Source of the DNA: Firmicutes bacterium HGW-Firmicutes-14
Lineage (GTDB): Bacteria > Bacillota > Thermincolia > Thermincolales > UBA2595
Direction: 5' to 3'
Assembly (NCBI GenBank): GCA_002840275.1
Contig: PHAB01000024.1
Span: 1-63,147 of the forward strand
DNA: 63,147 bases
In this document: positions 43,724-53,326 of the stretch, piece after piece
Layout of the letters: every line of letters starts with the position of its first letter
Numbering within the stretch: position 1 is the stretch's first letter
Made by a program: the position numbers and the translations under genes
The notes under the pieces: generated by a model
The model's database searches: none
What the model was told of the DNA's origin: nothing
What the model saw: the letters and a program-made list of their open reading frames with translations, nothing else

Positions 43724-44908
43724 ATGGGAGAATTTGAGAGCGTTATTTTGATAGTAATTGACAGCCTTGGGGCCGGAGAACTGCCGGATGCCGAAAAATA
43801 CGGTGATAAAGGCAGTAATACCCTGGGCAATACAGCCAGAGCTGTCGGAGGGCTGAACCTTCCCAACCTGCAGAAATTAGGGTTGGGAAATATAATCAGG
43901 GTCCAGGGGGTACCTCCGGCGGACAAACCGCTTGCCGCCTATGGGAAAATGGCAGAGGTTTCTGCCGGAAAAGACACCACCACAGGGCACTGGGAAATAT
44001 CCGGGGTCATCCTGGACAAACCCTTCCCTGTTTTTCCCCACGGGTTTCCGGCAGAGATAATTGATGAGTTTGAAAAGAGGACAGGCCGCAAAACCCTCGG
44101 GAACGAAGTGGCTTCAGGGACTGAGATTATCGCCCGCCTCGGGGAAGAACATATGAAAACCGGGTATCCGATAGTATACACTTCGGCAGACAGTGTGTTT
44201 CAGATAGCGGCCCATGAAGAAGTCATTCCCCTGGAAGAGCTTTACGGGATATGCAGGACAGCCAGGCAGATGCTCACCGGGGAATACGCGGTAGGCAGGG
44301 TTATTGCCCGGCCTTTTGTGGGCAGACCGGGAGCTTTCAGGAGGACACCAAACAGGCATGATTTTTCCCTGGAGCCTCCAGGGGAAACATTGCTGGACAG
44401 GCTTAAGGAAGCAGGGCTGGCAGTGATGGCAGTAGGAAAAATCGAGGATATTTTCGCCGGACGGGGTATCACCGATGCAGTCCATACCAAAAGTAATATG
44501 GACGGTGTGGACAAGACCCTGGAGTGCATCAGGCAGGATAAGAGAGGACTGGTTTTTACCAACCTGGTTGATTTTGATTCATCTTTCGGGCACAGGAATG
44601 ACCCGGGGGGTTATGCTGCTGCCCTGGAGGAACTGGATGCCAGGATTCCGGAGATAACAGGCCTTATTACAGAAGAGAGGCTGCTTATCATAACCGCAGA
44701 CCACGGGTGTGACCCCACCACCAGCAGTACTGATCATTCCAGGGAATACGTGCCTCTCCTGGTTTACGGCCCAAAATCAGGGGCCGGAATTAACCTGGGG
44801 ATAAGAAATTCCTTTTCAGATGTAGCTGCCACTATTGCTGAGATATTCGGAATCAAAACAGAAACGGGAACAAGTTTTTTCGGACAATTACTGGGAGACG
44901 GCCGCTGA
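43724..44908 (+). CDS. deoB: Phosphopentomutase
   Basis: A 394-residue alkaline-phosphatase-superfamily enzyme interconverting (deoxy)ribose-1-phosphate and -5-phosphate. [30 protein letters not shown] opens it, and the metal/phosphoenzyme site is in [10 protein letters not shown] (Thr). [11 protein letters not shown] closes the metal site. ATG 43724 is the start because AAGGAG lies nine bases upstream. It is the first of three salvage genes and hands ribose phosphate to central metabolism after punA and pdp. Confidence 0.95.
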   Translation: MGEFESVILIVIDSLGAGELPDAEKYGDKGSNTLGNTARAVGGLNLPNLQKLGLGNIIRVQGVPPADKPLAAYGKMAEVSAGKDTTTGHWEISGVILDKPFPVFPHGFPAEIIDEFEKRTGRKTLGNEVASGTEIIARLGEEHMKTGYPIVYTSADSVFQIAAHEEVIPLEELYGICRTARQMLTGEYAVGRVIARPFVGRPGAFRRTPNRHDFSLEPPGETLLDRLKEAGLAVMAVGKIEDIFAGRGITDAVHTKSNMDGVDKTLECIRQDKRGLVFTNLVDFDSSFGHRNDPGGYAAALEELDARIPEITGLITEERLLIITADHGCDPTTSSTDHSREYVPLLVYGPKSGAGINLGIRNSFSDVAATIAEIFGIKTETGTSFFGQLLGDGR

Positions 44909-44938
44909 AAGCCGGTGTCTGCCATAGGAGGGAAAAGA

Positions 44939-45772
44939 ATGAATTCTGCAATGCTAAATGATACCGTTGACTTTATCAGGAAAAAAGTTCCCCTGAGGCC
45001 TGAAATCGGGATTATCCTGGGCAGTGGACTGGGGATGCTGGTGACTGAGGTGCAAAAGCCCCAGAAGATACACTATTCCGAACTACCCCATTTCCCTGTA
45101 TCTACTGTGGAAGGCCACGCCGGGCACCTGGTTTTTGGGCAACTGGCCGGTAAACGGGTAGTGCTGATGCAGGGAAGATTCCACTATTACGAAGGGTATA
45201 CCATGGAACAGGTTGTCTTCCCGGTAAGGGTAATGAGCAGGCTGGGAGTACGCACTCTTATTGTGACAAATGCGGCAGGTGGTATAAACCAGGATTTCAG
45301 CCCCGGAGACCTGATGCTGATAAGGGACCATATAAACCTGCTGGGGACCAACCCCCTGATCGGTCCTAATTATGACGAACTGGGGCCCAGGTTTCCTGAT
45401 ATGTCAGAGGCTTATGACAGGGAACTGCTGAAAACAGCAGGAAGGGCGGCTGACAAATATGGTCTTCCCTTCAGGAAAGGGGTCTATGCGGCCCTTACCG
45501 GCCCGTCGTATGAGACGCCTTCAGAAATAAAATACCTCAGGATAATCGGCGCCGATGCAGTGGGGATGTCTACCGTCCCGGAGGTCATCGTGGCCCACCA
45601 TACCGGTATGAAGGTCCTGGGGATATCCTGTATTACCAACATGGCAGCAGGGGTCCTGCAGACCAAACTCAGCCACCAGGAAGTGATGGAAACGGCTGAC
45701 AGGGTCAGGGACCAGTTCTTTACACTTATTAAAGGAGTTCTGGAAGAGGTGAATCCCGGTGAGGGCTTATGA
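44939..45772 (+). CDS. punA: Purine-nucleoside phosphorylase
   Basis: A 277-residue trimeric-type PNP that cleaves inosine and guanosine with phosphate. [10 protein letters not shown] carries the phosphate-binding loop. [22 protein letters not shown] and [10 protein letters not shown] are family signatures, with a catalytic Asn in [11 protein letters not shown] 44939 has AGGAGGG six bases upstream. The 3' end overlaps pdp by 14 bases. Confidence 0.95.
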   Translation: MNSAMLNDTVDFIRKKVPLRPEIGIILGSGLGMLVTEVQKPQKIHYSELPHFPVSTVEGHAGHLVFGQLAGKRVVLMQGRFHYYEGYTMEQVVFPVRVMSRLGVRTLIVTNAAGGINQDFSPGDLMLIRDHINLLGTNPLIGPNYDELGPRFPDMSEAYDRELLKTAGRAADKYGLPFRKGVYAALTGPSYETPSEIKYLRIIGADAVGMSTVPEVIVAHHTGMKVLGISCITNMAAGVLQTKLSHQEVMETADRVRDQFFTLIKGVLEEVNPGEGL

Positions 45773-47084
45773 TGTTATCCTGAAAAAGAGAATGGGCCGG
45801 GAACTGGCCAAGGATGAAATAGAATTTCTAATTGACGGGTATATGTCAGGTGATGTGCCTGATTATCAGATGGCGGCCTTGGCAATGGCCGTCTTTTTTC
45901 AGGGAATGACGGCCCGGGAAACATCAGACCTGACCATGGCCATAGTCAGGTCCGGAGATCAGGTAGACCTTTCGGCCATTGCCGGAAAAAAAGTGGACAA
46001 GCACAGTACAGGAGGAGTTGGAGACAAGACGACCCTGGTCCTGGGTCCCCTGGTGGCGGCTGCCGGTGTCCCGGTGGCCAAGATGTCAGGCAGGGGACTT
46101 GGCCATACCGGAGGTACCATAGATAAATTGGAATCCATCCCCGGTTTTAATACCTCTCTTGACATGGGCTCATTCACTGACAGTGTCAACCGCCTCAAGA
46201 TAGCCATTGGGGGGCAGACAGGCAACCTGGCCCCGGCTGACAAAAAACTCTATGCCCTGAGGGATGTAACCGCCACGGTTGACAGCATACCCCTGATAGC
46301 CAGCAGTGTCATGAGCAAAAAAATAGCTGCCGGGGCAGATGCAATAGTACTTGATGTCAAGACCGGCAGCGGTGCGTTTATGAAGACCCTGGAAGATTCC
46401 ACCGGCCTTGCCCGGGCCATGGTTGATATCGGCACCCTGGTCGGGCGGCGGACAGTTGCCCTGATCACCGATATGGACCAACCCCTGGGGAGGACTGTGG
46501 GCAATGCCCTGGAGGTCAGGGAGGCCATTGAATGCCTAATGGGACATGGGCCCGAAGACCTGGAAAACCTGTGTATCGCCCTGGGCAGCCAAATGGTGTG
46601 CCTGGCGGAGAAGGCGGGAAGCCCTGAAGAGGCCGCAGAAATGCTCCGGGGACTCCTGCGGGCAGGGAAAGGCCTGGAAAAATTCAGGGAACTGATAGAA
46701 AACCAGGGTGGAAACCCTGAATGTACCAGGGACCCTGGGATACTGCCTGCTGCGGAAGAGACTGTAGATATAACGGCCCCTTCTAACGGTTATGTAACCG
46801 GAATTGATGCAGAAATGGTGGGTGTCGCTGCCATGACTTTGGGGGCAGGCAGGGAGACAAAGGAATCCACCATTGACCTGGCAGTTGGCATAAACCTGGA
46901 AAAAAAGACCGGAAACCCGGTGAAAAAGGGTGACACTATAGCCATTCTTCATATAAATGACCGGGACAGGGCTGTCAGAGCCGGGGAAATGGTCCTTAAG
47001 GCATATTCTTTCGGACCGGAACCTCCGGAAACCAGGAAGCTCGTAATGGGTACCATTACATCTGAGGGAGTGAAAATAATTTGA
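45759..47084 (+). CDS. pdp: Pyrimidine-nucleoside phosphorylase
   Basis: A 441-residue phosphorylase acting on uridine and thymidine. [20 protein letters not shown] opens the alpha domain. [16 protein letters not shown] is the phosphate-binding signature, and a biotinyl-like C-terminal domain ends with the [10 protein letters not shown] segment. GTG 45759 lies inside the punA end, so translation is coupled. It completes the deoB-punA-pdp nucleoside salvage set, useful when the mother cell recycles nucleic acid. Confidence 0.95.
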   Translation: MRAYDVILKKRMGRELAKDEIEFLIDGYMSGDVPDYQMAALAMAVFFQGMTARETSDLTMAIVRSGDQVDLSAIAGKKVDKHSTGGVGDKTTLVLGPLVAAAGVPVAKMSGRGLGHTGGTIDKLESIPGFNTSLDMGSFTDSVNRLKIAIGGQTGNLAPADKKLYALRDVTATVDSIPLIASSVMSKKIAAGADAIVLDVKTGSGAFMKTLEDSTGLARAMVDIGTLVGRRTVALITDMDQPLGRTVGNALEVREAIECLMGHGPEDLENLCIALGSQMVCLAEKAGSPEEAAEMLRGLLRAGKGLEKFRELIENQGGNPECTRDPGILPAAEETVDITAPSNGYVTGIDAEMVGVAAMTLGAGRETKESTIDLAVGINLEKKTGNPVKKGDTIAILHINDRDRAVRAGEMVLKAYSFGPEPPETRKLVMGTITSEGVKII

Positions 47085-47183
47085 ACATGGTCCTGTACGC
47101 ATAACCGCTGTTAGAATATGAAATACTTTAAGTATGAAATGAAATACTGATTTGGAAGAACTAGATGAGGGGGACTTGCAGCA

Positions 47184-48383
47184 ATGAGACGGAAAATTCA
47201 TTTCACACTTAAAAGCGGTATTAAGCTCAGGATTATCAGCCTGATCGCTGTCCTGGCGATACTGGCCGGACCAACAGGCCTGGCCTTTGCCCAGCCTGAC
47301 AGTACCGTTGTTCCTGAACTGCAGACTACGGCAGAGTCTGCCATACTTTTAGAAGCGGCCACCGGTTCAATTCTTTTCGAAAAGGACCCTGACAAGGAAC
47401 TGCCGCCGGCAAGTGTGACAAAGGTAATGACTCTTCTGGTGGCCCTGGATGCCGTGGAAAATGGAAGGGTAAAACTTACCGATAAGGTGGCGGCCAGTGA
47501 AAACGCATCAGGTATGGGCGGCTCCCAGATTTACCTCGAACCGGGAGAAGAAATGCCGCTAAAGACGATGCTCATCTCCATAGCCGTGGGGTCTGCCAAT
47601 GATGCATGTGTGGCAGTGGCGGAACACATTGCCGGTTCTCATGAAGCCTATGTCAGGATGATGAATGAAAAAGCCAGGGAGTTGGGTTGCAGGCACACAA
47701 ATTTTGTAAACAGTTACGGCCTTCCAGCCGAGGGTCACTATACATCGGCCCGGGACCTGTCAATTATGATGAGGGAGGCCATAAAACATCCCCTTTTTAA
47801 TGAACTGACTTCCATAAAAAGATATGACTTAAGGGGTGGAGATTTTGTCCTGTGGAATACCAACAAACTCCTGTGGTGGTACACGGGGACTGAAGGGGGG
47901 AAGACGGGCTGGACCTCTGAGGCTAAGTACTGCCTGGCTTCGACAGCCAAAAGGGACAACCTGAGACTCATTGCCGTGGTAATGGCCACACCGGAACCGC
48001 GAAGTCATTTCAGGGAATCCATGAAGCTTTACAACTACGGTTTTGCCCAGTATGAAGCGGTACCTATTGCCGGAGCAGGCCAGGTGATGGGCCGGGTCAG
48101 GGTCGCCAAGGGGACCGTTGACTGGATCCAGGCGGCAGCAGCTGCTGATATAGGGGCAGTAGTGAAAAAAGGGAAAAAAGATGATGTAAACTACAAGATT
48201 TCTCTTGAACCCATTGTTACGGCCCCTGTAGCCAAGGGACAGAACATAGGCTCCGTAACGGTATATGAAGAGAAAAAAGAAGTGATTAAAATTGACCTTG
48301 TATCAGTCAAAGAAATTCCAAGGGGAACTGTCTTCAGGCACATGGTGAAGCTTGTCAAGTCTGTCTATTCATACAGCCGGTAA
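47184..48383 (+). CDS. dacF: D-alanyl-D-alanine carboxypeptidase (DacF-like)
   Basis: A 399-residue penicillin-binding protein 5-family DD-carboxypeptidase that trims peptidoglycan pentapeptides. A signal peptide occupies residues 1-34 (cleavage near FAQP). The serine active site is PASVTKVM (SxxK), with SAND (SxN) and the KTGWTS triad completing it. A C-terminal domain follows and ends with a basic amphipathic tail that can sit on the membrane. Position before spoIIAA is the conserved one for DacF, which is made in the forespore. ATG 47184 follows GAGGGGG. Confidence 0.92.
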   Translation: MRRKIHFTLKSGIKLRIISLIAVLAILAGPTGLAFAQPDSTVVPELQTTAESAILLEAATGSILFEKDPDKELPPASVTKVMTLLVALDAVENGRVKLTDKVAASENASGMGGSQIYLEPGEEMPLKTMLISIAVGSANDACVAVAEHIAGSHEAYVRMMNEKARELGCRHTNFVNSYGLPAEGHYTSARDLSIMMREAIKHPLFNELTSIKRYDLRGGDFVLWNTNKLLWWYTGTEGGKTGWTSEAKYCLASTAKRDNLRLIAVVMATPEPRSHFRESMKLYNYGFAQYEAVPIAGAGQVMGRVRVAKGTVDWIQAAAAADIGAVVKKGKKDDVNYKISLEPIVTAPVAKGQNIGSVTVYEEKKEVIKIDLVSVKEIPRGTVFRHMVKLVKSVYSYSR

Positions 48384-48463
48384 ATTTTTAGGCCGTAAAA
48401 CAGGCAGCCGGCTTGAAAAAGTGCCTGCAAGACCACTTGTAATGTTGCAGACCACTTAAAAAT

Positions 48464-48525
48464 AAGGAAACGTGACTCCATTTAGGATATTGCCATTCCT
48501 ACCAAAGAGTCAGGTTTCCTTTTTT
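48464..48525 (+). terminator. Terminator after dacF
   Basis: AAGGAAACGTGACTC (48464-48478) pairs with GAGTCAGGTTTCCTT (48507-48521) with one mismatch, followed by T residues. The upstream part of this gap also has CAGGCA/TGCCTG and a duplicated AGACCACTT; no gene is present. Confidence 0.85.
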
Positions 48526-48588
48526 CTGTTTTCTTTTTGTTTGTCAGTTTTCTCGACATAACGTTACATTTGTTTCACAGGAGTATTA

Positions 48589-48616
48589 GAAGGAAATGCC
48601 ACCCGGGTTGTAGAAT
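48589..48616 (+). promoter_or_regulatory. Sigma-H promoter of the spoIIA operon
   Basis: GAAGGAAAT (48589-48597) matches the -35 RWAGGAxxT. After exactly 14 bases comes AGAAT (48612-48616), matching the -10 HGAAT. This is the promoter type that drives spoIIAA-spoIIAB-sigF in Bacillus, and it lies about 35 bases before spoIIAA. Confidence 0.85.
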
Positions 48617-48651
48617 TCCGATAGCATAGATTGAAGGGTGGGACGTGGAAA

Positions 48652-48987
48652 ATGAAACTGGATTTTATTGTGGAAAGGAAAACACTTATAATCAGGGTCT
48701 GCGGGGAGCTTGATATGGTAGTTGCCGATGAATTCAGGAGAGAAGTTGATACAATGATGGAAAAAAACAGTTCAGACAACATTGTCCTGAATCTGGGAGG
48801 GGTTAATTTTATAGACAGCTCGGGACTCGGCGTTATATTGGGAAGATACAAGAGGATTACCATGAGGGGTGGTAAAATGGCGGTTGTCGGTGCACCAGGG
48901 CAGGTCAAAAGGATCCTGGAATTATCCGGTATTTTAGGAATCGCCGGCGCTTATGAAACGGAAAATGAAGCCCTTGAGGCAATATAG
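48652..48987 (+). CDS. spoIIAA: Anti-sigma-F factor antagonist
   Basis: A 111-residue STAS protein that, when unphosphorylated, takes SpoIIAB away from sigma-F and switches on forespore transcription. The phosphorylatable serine is in NFIDSSGLGVILGRYK (about residue 58). ATG 48652 is the start; an in-frame upstream start at 48631 lies within the leader. It is the first gene of the operon behind the sigma-H promoter. Confidence 0.96.
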   Translation: MKLDFIVERKTLIIRVCGELDMVVADEFRREVDTMMEKNSSDNIVLNLGGVNFIDSSGLGVILGRYKRITMRGGKMAVVGAPGQVKRILELSGILGIAGAYETENEALEAI

Positions 48988-49000
48988 GGGGTTTGAAAAG

Positions 49001-49453
49001 GTGAAAATAAAAAACCAGATAAAACTATCCATTTTGACAATGCCTGAGAATGTGCCCCTGGCAAGGGTAACGGTTGCGGCTTTCGCTTCCCAGCTGGAGT
49101 TCAACCTGGACGAACTGGAGGACATAAAGGTGGCAGTGTCCGAAGCTGTCACCAACTGCCTCGTCCATGGTTACAGCAATGACCGGAACCGGACGGTAAA
49201 CATTGTGTGCAGCATCTATGATAATACCCTGGAAATAATTGTTGAAGATGAGGGTGTGGGCATCACAGATGTTTCTAAGGCGCTTCAGCCTGCGTTCTCC
49301 ACCGACCCTGAGAGGATGGGACTGGGGTTTACTTTTATGCAGTCATTTATGGATAACCTGGAAGTCAGGTCAGAAATAAGCAAGGGGACAAGGGTTACTA
49401 TGACGAAACGCCCGCAGCAGGACCTGGCTGCGGCAGCTTCGGAAGAAAATTAA
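49001..49453 (+). CDS. spoIIAB: Anti-sigma-F factor and serine kinase
   Basis: A 150-residue GHKL-fold protein that binds sigma-F and phosphorylates SpoIIAA. The ATP-lid motifs are visible: N box EAVTNCLVHGY, DEGVGI and GLGFTFMQSFMD. GTG 49001 is chosen because AGGGGG lies nine bases upstream, and the operon proteins then have the family's length. It follows spoIIAA by 13 bases. Confidence 0.96.
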   Translation: MKIKNQIKLSILTMPENVPLARVTVAAFASQLEFNLDELEDIKVAVSEAVTNCLVHGYSNDRNRTVNIVCSIYDNTLEIIVEDEGVGITDVSKALQPAFSTDPERMGLGFTFMQSFMDNLEVRSEISKGTRVTMTKRPQQDLAAAASEEN

Positions 49454-49467
49454 GCGGGGTGGCGATA

Positions 49468-50256
49468 TTGAATACCCGGTTATCGGAGATGAATCTTCCC
49501 CGTTATCCCCTGCTTTCCGATGAGGAGATGAAAAGTCTTCTTAAAAGGGTCAAGGAAGGCGGCGAAGAAGCCCGGGAAATACTGATAAACTGTAACCTAA
49601 AACTGGTTTTCAGCCTGGTCCAGAGATTCACGAACCGGGGATACGAGGTTGAAGACCTGTTCCAGATAGGTACCATCGGCCTGATAAAAGCAATAGACAA
49701 GTTTGATCTGAATTATGATGTAAGGTTTTCTACTTACGCTGTTCCCCTGATAATCGGGGAAATAAGAAGGTTCCTGAGGGATGACAACCCTATAAAGGTG
49801 AGCAGGTCTCTAAAGGAAACGGTTCAGAAGGTACACAGGGTCAGGGAGGAACTCACCGCAAGGTTTGGCAGGGAGCCTTCCATCACAGACATCTCTAGGT
49901 ATACGGGGCTGACCAAGGAGGAGATAGTTTCAGCCCTGGAGGCCGCCCAGACACCTGCTTCAATTTTTGAGACAATCTACCAGGATGACGGCGACCCTAT
50001 ATATGTAATGGATGCTATTGCCGGTGAAACCGGGGACAGCAGTTCCTGGTTCGATAAGATCGCCCTGAAGGACGTCATGCAGAGGCTTCCGGACAGGGAG
50101 AAAAAAGTTCTGCTCCTCCGGTTCTTTGAAGATAAAACCCAGGCCCAGGTGGCTGAGATGATGGATATCTCCCAGGTACAGGTATCAAGGATAGAGAGAC
50201 AGGCATTAAAAAACATCAGGACTATGTTGGGCGGAGAAGAAAACAGCTGTATTTAA
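49468..50256 (+). CDS. sigF: RNA polymerase sigma-F factor
   Basis: A 262-residue forespore sigma factor of the sigma-70 family. Region 2 is GYEVEDLFQIGTIGLIKAID with FSTYAVPLIIGEIRRFLRDD. Region 3 contains VSRSLKETVQKVHRVREELT. The region 4 helix-turn-helix is KTQAQVAEMMDISQVQVSR. The start is TTG 49468, with GGGG about eight bases upstream; GTG 49459 is the alternative. The spoIIA operon ends with this gene. Confidence 0.96.
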   Translation: MNTRLSEMNLPRYPLLSDEEMKSLLKRVKEGGEEAREILINCNLKLVFSLVQRFTNRGYEVEDLFQIGTIGLIKAIDKFDLNYDVRFSTYAVPLIIGEIRRFLRDDNPIKVSRSLKETVQKVHRVREELTARFGREPSITDISRYTGLTKEEIVSALEAAQTPASIFETIYQDDGDPIYVMDAIAGETGDSSSWFDKIALKDVMQRLPDREKKVLLLRFFEDKTQAQVAEMMDISQVQVSRIERQALKNIRTMLGGEENSCI

Positions 50257-50259
50257 AAT

Positions 50260-50289
50260 GCATACTTTTTTGCTCAGCGGGGAAAATTT
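50260..50289 (+). promoter_or_regulatory. Sigma-F/G-like promoter upstream of dodecin
   Basis: GCATA (50260-50264) matches the GYATA -35. After 14 bases comes GGGGAAAATTT (50279-50289), which matches the GGNNANANTNT -10 of sigma-F. It sits right after sigF and before the dodecin and spoVA genes, consistent with forespore expression. Confidence 0.6.
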
Positions 50290-50322
50290 CATTAAGAAAA
50301 CATTTTAAGGAGGATGGTCTTG

Positions 50323-50517
50323 ATGTATGTCAAGGTAGTTGAAGTTATAGGGGAATCTCACAACAGCTGGAAGGGTGCAGTACAGAACGCGGTAAAGGAT
50401 GCCTCCAGGAGGTTTAACAACATAACAGGTGTGGAAGTATATAACCTTACTGCAGATGTAGTGGAAGGAGACCTGGTAGATTATAAGGCAAATGTTAAAA
50501 TTGCCTATACCGAATAA
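50323..50517 (+). CDS. Dodecin family flavin-binding protein
   Basis: A 64-residue dodecin. These proteins form hollow dodecamers that store or sequester flavin (FMN or riboflavin). VKVVEVIGESHNSWKGAVQNAV and ITGVEVYNLTADV are the family pattern; the flavin-stacking Trp is in NSWKGA. ATG 50323 is the start, because AAGGAGG is at the right spacing for it and not for ATG 50314. It lies between sigF and spoVAC, with a terminator after it. Confidence 0.9.
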   Translation: MYVKVVEVIGESHNSWKGAVQNAVKDASRRFNNITGVEVYNLTADVVEGDLVDYKANVKIAYTE

Positions 50518-50547
50518 TGACCGCACAGAATAAAATACATTTGCCCG

Positions 50548-50572
50548 GGACACCTTAAGGGTGTCCTTTTTT
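50548..50572 (+). terminator. Terminator after dodecin
   Basis: GGACACC (50548-50554) pairs with GGTGTCC (50560-50566), then six T. It means that spoVAC probably has a separate promoter or relies on read-through. Confidence 0.85.
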
Positions 50573-50592
50573 GTCTGTAAAACTGGGGGTAG

Positions 50593-51066
50593 ATGCTGCT
50601 GAAAGGGAAGAAAGCTATTCCATCGGACCGGAAACAGCAGGAAAGTGAATACCGGGAGATGGTCAACAGGATAAAACCAAAACCGCCGCTTCTCCGTAAT
50701 ATCCTGGGCGCTTTTGTTATTGGAGGCGCAATCTGCACTTTAGGGCAGGCGCTGATAAATTTTTATCTATCCTTTGGACTGGATAAGACCGGGGCAGGTG
50801 CTGCGGCATCGGCAACCCTGATATTTCTGGCTGCCCTTTTAACCGGTTTGGGGATATATGATTCTATAGCAAAATATGCCGGGGCCGGTACTATCGTGCC
50901 GATTACGGGGTTTGCCAATTCCATTGTGGCCCCTGCTCTTGAGTATCGCAGGGAAGGCATGGTTTTCGGGGTTGGCCAGAAAATGTTTACCCTGGCAGGA
51001 CCTGTTCTTATATTTGGTTTTGTCACAGCATGGATTGCCGGTCTGATTGCTTACATTCTAAAGTAG
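50593..51066 (+). CDS. spoVAC: Stage V sporulation protein AC
   Basis: A 157-residue membrane protein of the SpoVA channel that moves dipicolinic acid into the spore and releases it at germination. SpoVAC is the mechanosensitive component in Bacillus. Four to five helices are visible, with the family segments LLRNILGAFVIGGAICTLGQ and GAGTIVPITGFANSIVAPALE. ATG 50593 follows TGGGGG. It is the first spoVA gene here; spoVAA and spoVAB are absent from this window. Confidence 0.93.
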   Translation: MLLKGKKAIPSDRKQQESEYREMVNRIKPKPPLLRNILGAFVIGGAICTLGQALINFYLSFGLDKTGAGAAASATLIFLAALLTGLGIYDSIAKYAGAGTIVPITGFANSIVAPALEYRREGMVFGVGQKMFTLAGPVLIFGFVTAWIAGLIAYILK

Positions 51067-51124
51067 CCGGTTATCCGCGACCGAAAACTTATCCGGGACG
51101 TAAAATTAAACCAGGGTGATAAAT

Positions 51125-52150
51125 TTGAAAGCAGCGAAGAAAATCGGACAGCAGACTATCGCCTTTGCCAATCCACCGGTGATTTCCGGGGCATCTTCCA
51201 TAGTGGGCCCAAAAGAAGGGAAAGGCCCCCTGGGGAAACAATTCGATACGGTTCTCCCTGATACCCTGTATGGTGAACAGACGTGGGAAAAAGCAGAGCG
51301 GAAAATGCTTAGGGAGACCTGTCAAACAGCAATCAAAAAAGCAGGGCTGACTATCCATGATATCGATTTCATGATGGCAGGTGACCTCCTGAACCAGATA
51401 ATATCGGCCAATTTCACAGCCAGGGACTTAGGTATCCCGTTCCTGGGGCTTTATGGAGCCTGTTCTACCATGTTTGAGGGTATTTCCATTGGTTCAATGC
51501 TGATAGACGGCGGGTTTGCCAACTATGTGCTGACAGCTGCTTCAAGCCATTATGACACCGCGGAAAGACAATACCGGTTCCCCACGGAAATGGGGGTCCA
51601 AAGGGCGCCGACCGCCCAGTGGACCGTAACCGGTGCGGGAGCGGTGGTCATTGGCACTCAGGGCAGCGGACCGGCAGTAACCCATGTTACCGTGGGTAAA
51701 GTAATTGACCTGGGAATCAGTGATGTTAATGACATGGGTAGTGCAATGGCTCCTGCGGCAGCCGATACCATAATCCGGCATTTCAGGGATACGGGGCGGT
51801 CTCCCGCGGATTATGACCTGATATTTACCGGGGACCTGGCCGGTATTGGGCGGGCCCTTACAGAACAGCTGGCGAAAAAGGCAGGTTATGACCTGTCGAA
51901 AAACTATACTGACTGCGGGATACTGATCTATGACCCGTCCCAGGATACCCATGCCGGGGGCAGCGGGTGCGGGTGTTCAGCCGTGGTGTTTACCGGCTTC
52001 CTGTTGAAGGAAATCATGGCCGGCAGGTTCAGACGGGTCCTGGGGGTGGGCACTGGGGCGCTTTTGAGCACAACCAGCAGTTTTCAGGGGGAAACGATAC
52101 CCGGCATAGGACATGCGGTGGCGATAGATGCTTACAACCCGGGAGGATAA
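51125..52150 (+). CDS. spoVAD: Stage V sporulation protein AD
   Basis: A 341-residue thiolase-fold protein that binds dipicolinic acid in the SpoVA complex on the spore inner membrane. Typical segments are GPLGKQFDTVLPDTLYGEQTWEK-type near residue 45, GLYGACSTMFEGISIGSMLIDGG and TGDLAGIG. The start is TTG 51125, with AGGGTG upstream; GTG 51116 is also in frame. It lies between spoVAC and spoVAE, in the usual order. Confidence 0.94.
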   Translation: MKAAKKIGQQTIAFANPPVISGASSIVGPKEGKGPLGKQFDTVLPDTLYGEQTWEKAERKMLRETCQTAIKKAGLTIHDIDFMMAGDLLNQIISANFTARDLGIPFLGLYGACSTMFEGISIGSMLIDGGFANYVLTAASSHYDTAERQYRFPTEMGVQRAPTAQWTVTGAGAVVIGTQGSGPAVTHVTVGKVIDLGISDVNDMGSAMAPAAADTIIRHFRDTGRSPADYDLIFTGDLAGIGRALTEQLAKKAGYDLSKNYTDCGILIYDPSQDTHAGGSGCGCSAVVFTGFLLKEIMAGRFRRVLGVGTGALLSTTSSFQGETIPGIGHAVAIDAYNPGG

Positions 52151-52154
52151 GATT

Positions 52155-52514
52155 ATGGAATATTTTAAGGCTTTTGTGATCGGCGGAGGTATCTGTGTTA
52201 TTGGCCAGCTGCTGATGGACCTGACAAGTTATAAAATAACACCTGCCCATATCCTGGTAGGATTTGTGACAGGCGGGGTATTCCTGAGTGCAGCAGGTAT
52301 CTATCAGCCCCTGGTGGACTTCGCCGGGGCGGGAGCTACCGTTCCCCTGACCGGATTTGGCCATTTGCTGGCCCAGGGGGCTATAAAAGGGGCACAGGAA
52401 AAAGGGCTTCTGGGGGCTTTTGGCGGCGGACTGGAAGCCTCTGCTGCCGGCATATCGGCAGCAGTGATATTTGGGTACCTGATGGCCGTGGTTTTTACCC
52501 CTAAAGGGGATTAG
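52155..52514 (+). CDS. spoVAE: Stage V sporulation protein AE (SpoVAEB-type)
   Basis: A 119-residue hydrophobic SpoVA channel subunit. FKAFVIGGGICVIGQLLMDL opens it and GAGATVPLTGFGHLLAQGAIKG is conserved with SpoVAC, from which it probably arose. ATG 52155 is the start, with GGGAGG upstream overlapping the spoVAD stop. Its product and SpoVAC form the membrane part of the channel. Confidence 0.92.
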   Translation: MEYFKAFVIGGGICVIGQLLMDLTSYKITPAHILVGFVTGGVFLSAAGIYQPLVDFAGAGATVPLTGFGHLLAQGAIKGAQEKGLLGAFGGGLEASAAGISAAVIFGYLMAVVFTPKGD

Positions 52515-52672
52515 ACGGATGACAGACTCGCCCTTGTGAAACAACCCATCTCCTTTTTCACCCTGCTAATTTTATCAACAGGCCCAGATAAAGCCGGCTT
52601 CACCTATTTTATTTTGACCCTGACAGGATTTTTCCGCTCCAGTGTAAAAATATACACTAGGAGGTAAGCATA

Positions 52673-53029
52673 ATGGCCGGTTACCTGATTATAATCAATA
52701 ACTATCTTCATGATGTGGCTACTGCCATGATCCTGTCCCTTACAGTGATAATGGTGTTTATAAGCAGCCGGGCAGGAGACGGTCCGGAGGAAAGAGAGCG
52801 GTTTGCGGCAGAGATCTATTCCATTTTCTCGAAGTTGGCGGCACTGTCCCTGGCATGGGTCATTGCCGGTGGAATTCCGAGGGCCATATTCTTTAACCGC
52901 TATGAACTTATTCCGGCCCGGGAGAAGGGTATTGCCGGTGTCCTGGTCTTTAAACACATTATCCTGTTTATGATGGTGGCAGCCGGACTTTTATTGTGGC
53001 GGCGGATAAGAAACAGACTTAAACGGTAA
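52673..53029 (+). CDS. Membrane protein inserted in the spoVA cluster, unknown function
   Basis: A 118-residue protein with three hydrophobic segments (about residues 5-32, 53-75 and 90-110) and a basic C terminus RRIRNRLKR. I do not recognise the family. TAGGAGG lies upstream of ATG 52673. Because spoVAE-like genes flank it on both sides, a sporulation role is possible. The 290-base gap after it contains a poly-T stretch (about 53140-53151) and no convincing gene. Confidence 0.7.
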   Translation: MAGYLIIINNYLHDVATAMILSLTVIMVFISSRAGDGPEERERFAAEIYSIFSKLAALSLAWVIAGGIPRAIFFNRYELIPAREKGIAGVLVFKHIILFMMVAAGLLLWRRIRNRLKR

Positions 53030-53281
53030 TGGTATGAAAACCCGGGCTTGACAAGAGGAAATAAAATACTGCCAAGGGAAAAGGCAGCAGAAATACTTGA
53101 GGCTTCTCAGGGGGATATCCATCCAGCGGGGTATCCTTAATTTTTTTTTTTGCACGGAACAGAATGCCGGCCTTGCTGAAGGTTTCTTCAAGAAGGCTGA
53201 TAGAACAGGTCCGGCTGACGGTGTAATAATACTCAAACCACCCGGACACATAAATTTTGACGGGAAACATCATAATATCAA

Positions 53282-53326
53282 TGAGGTGAATATCGGTGCG
53301 GTGAACGTCAGTGAGGTGAATATATT
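53282..53326 (+). repeat. Three 15-nt tandem repeats upstream of spoVAEA
   Basis: Units TGAGGTGAATATCGG, TGCGGTGAACGTCAG and TGAGGTGAATATATT follow without gaps. Each holds a GGTGA Shine-Dalgarno-like core. The last copy supplies the ribosome site for the TTG start at 53326. Confidence 0.75.
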
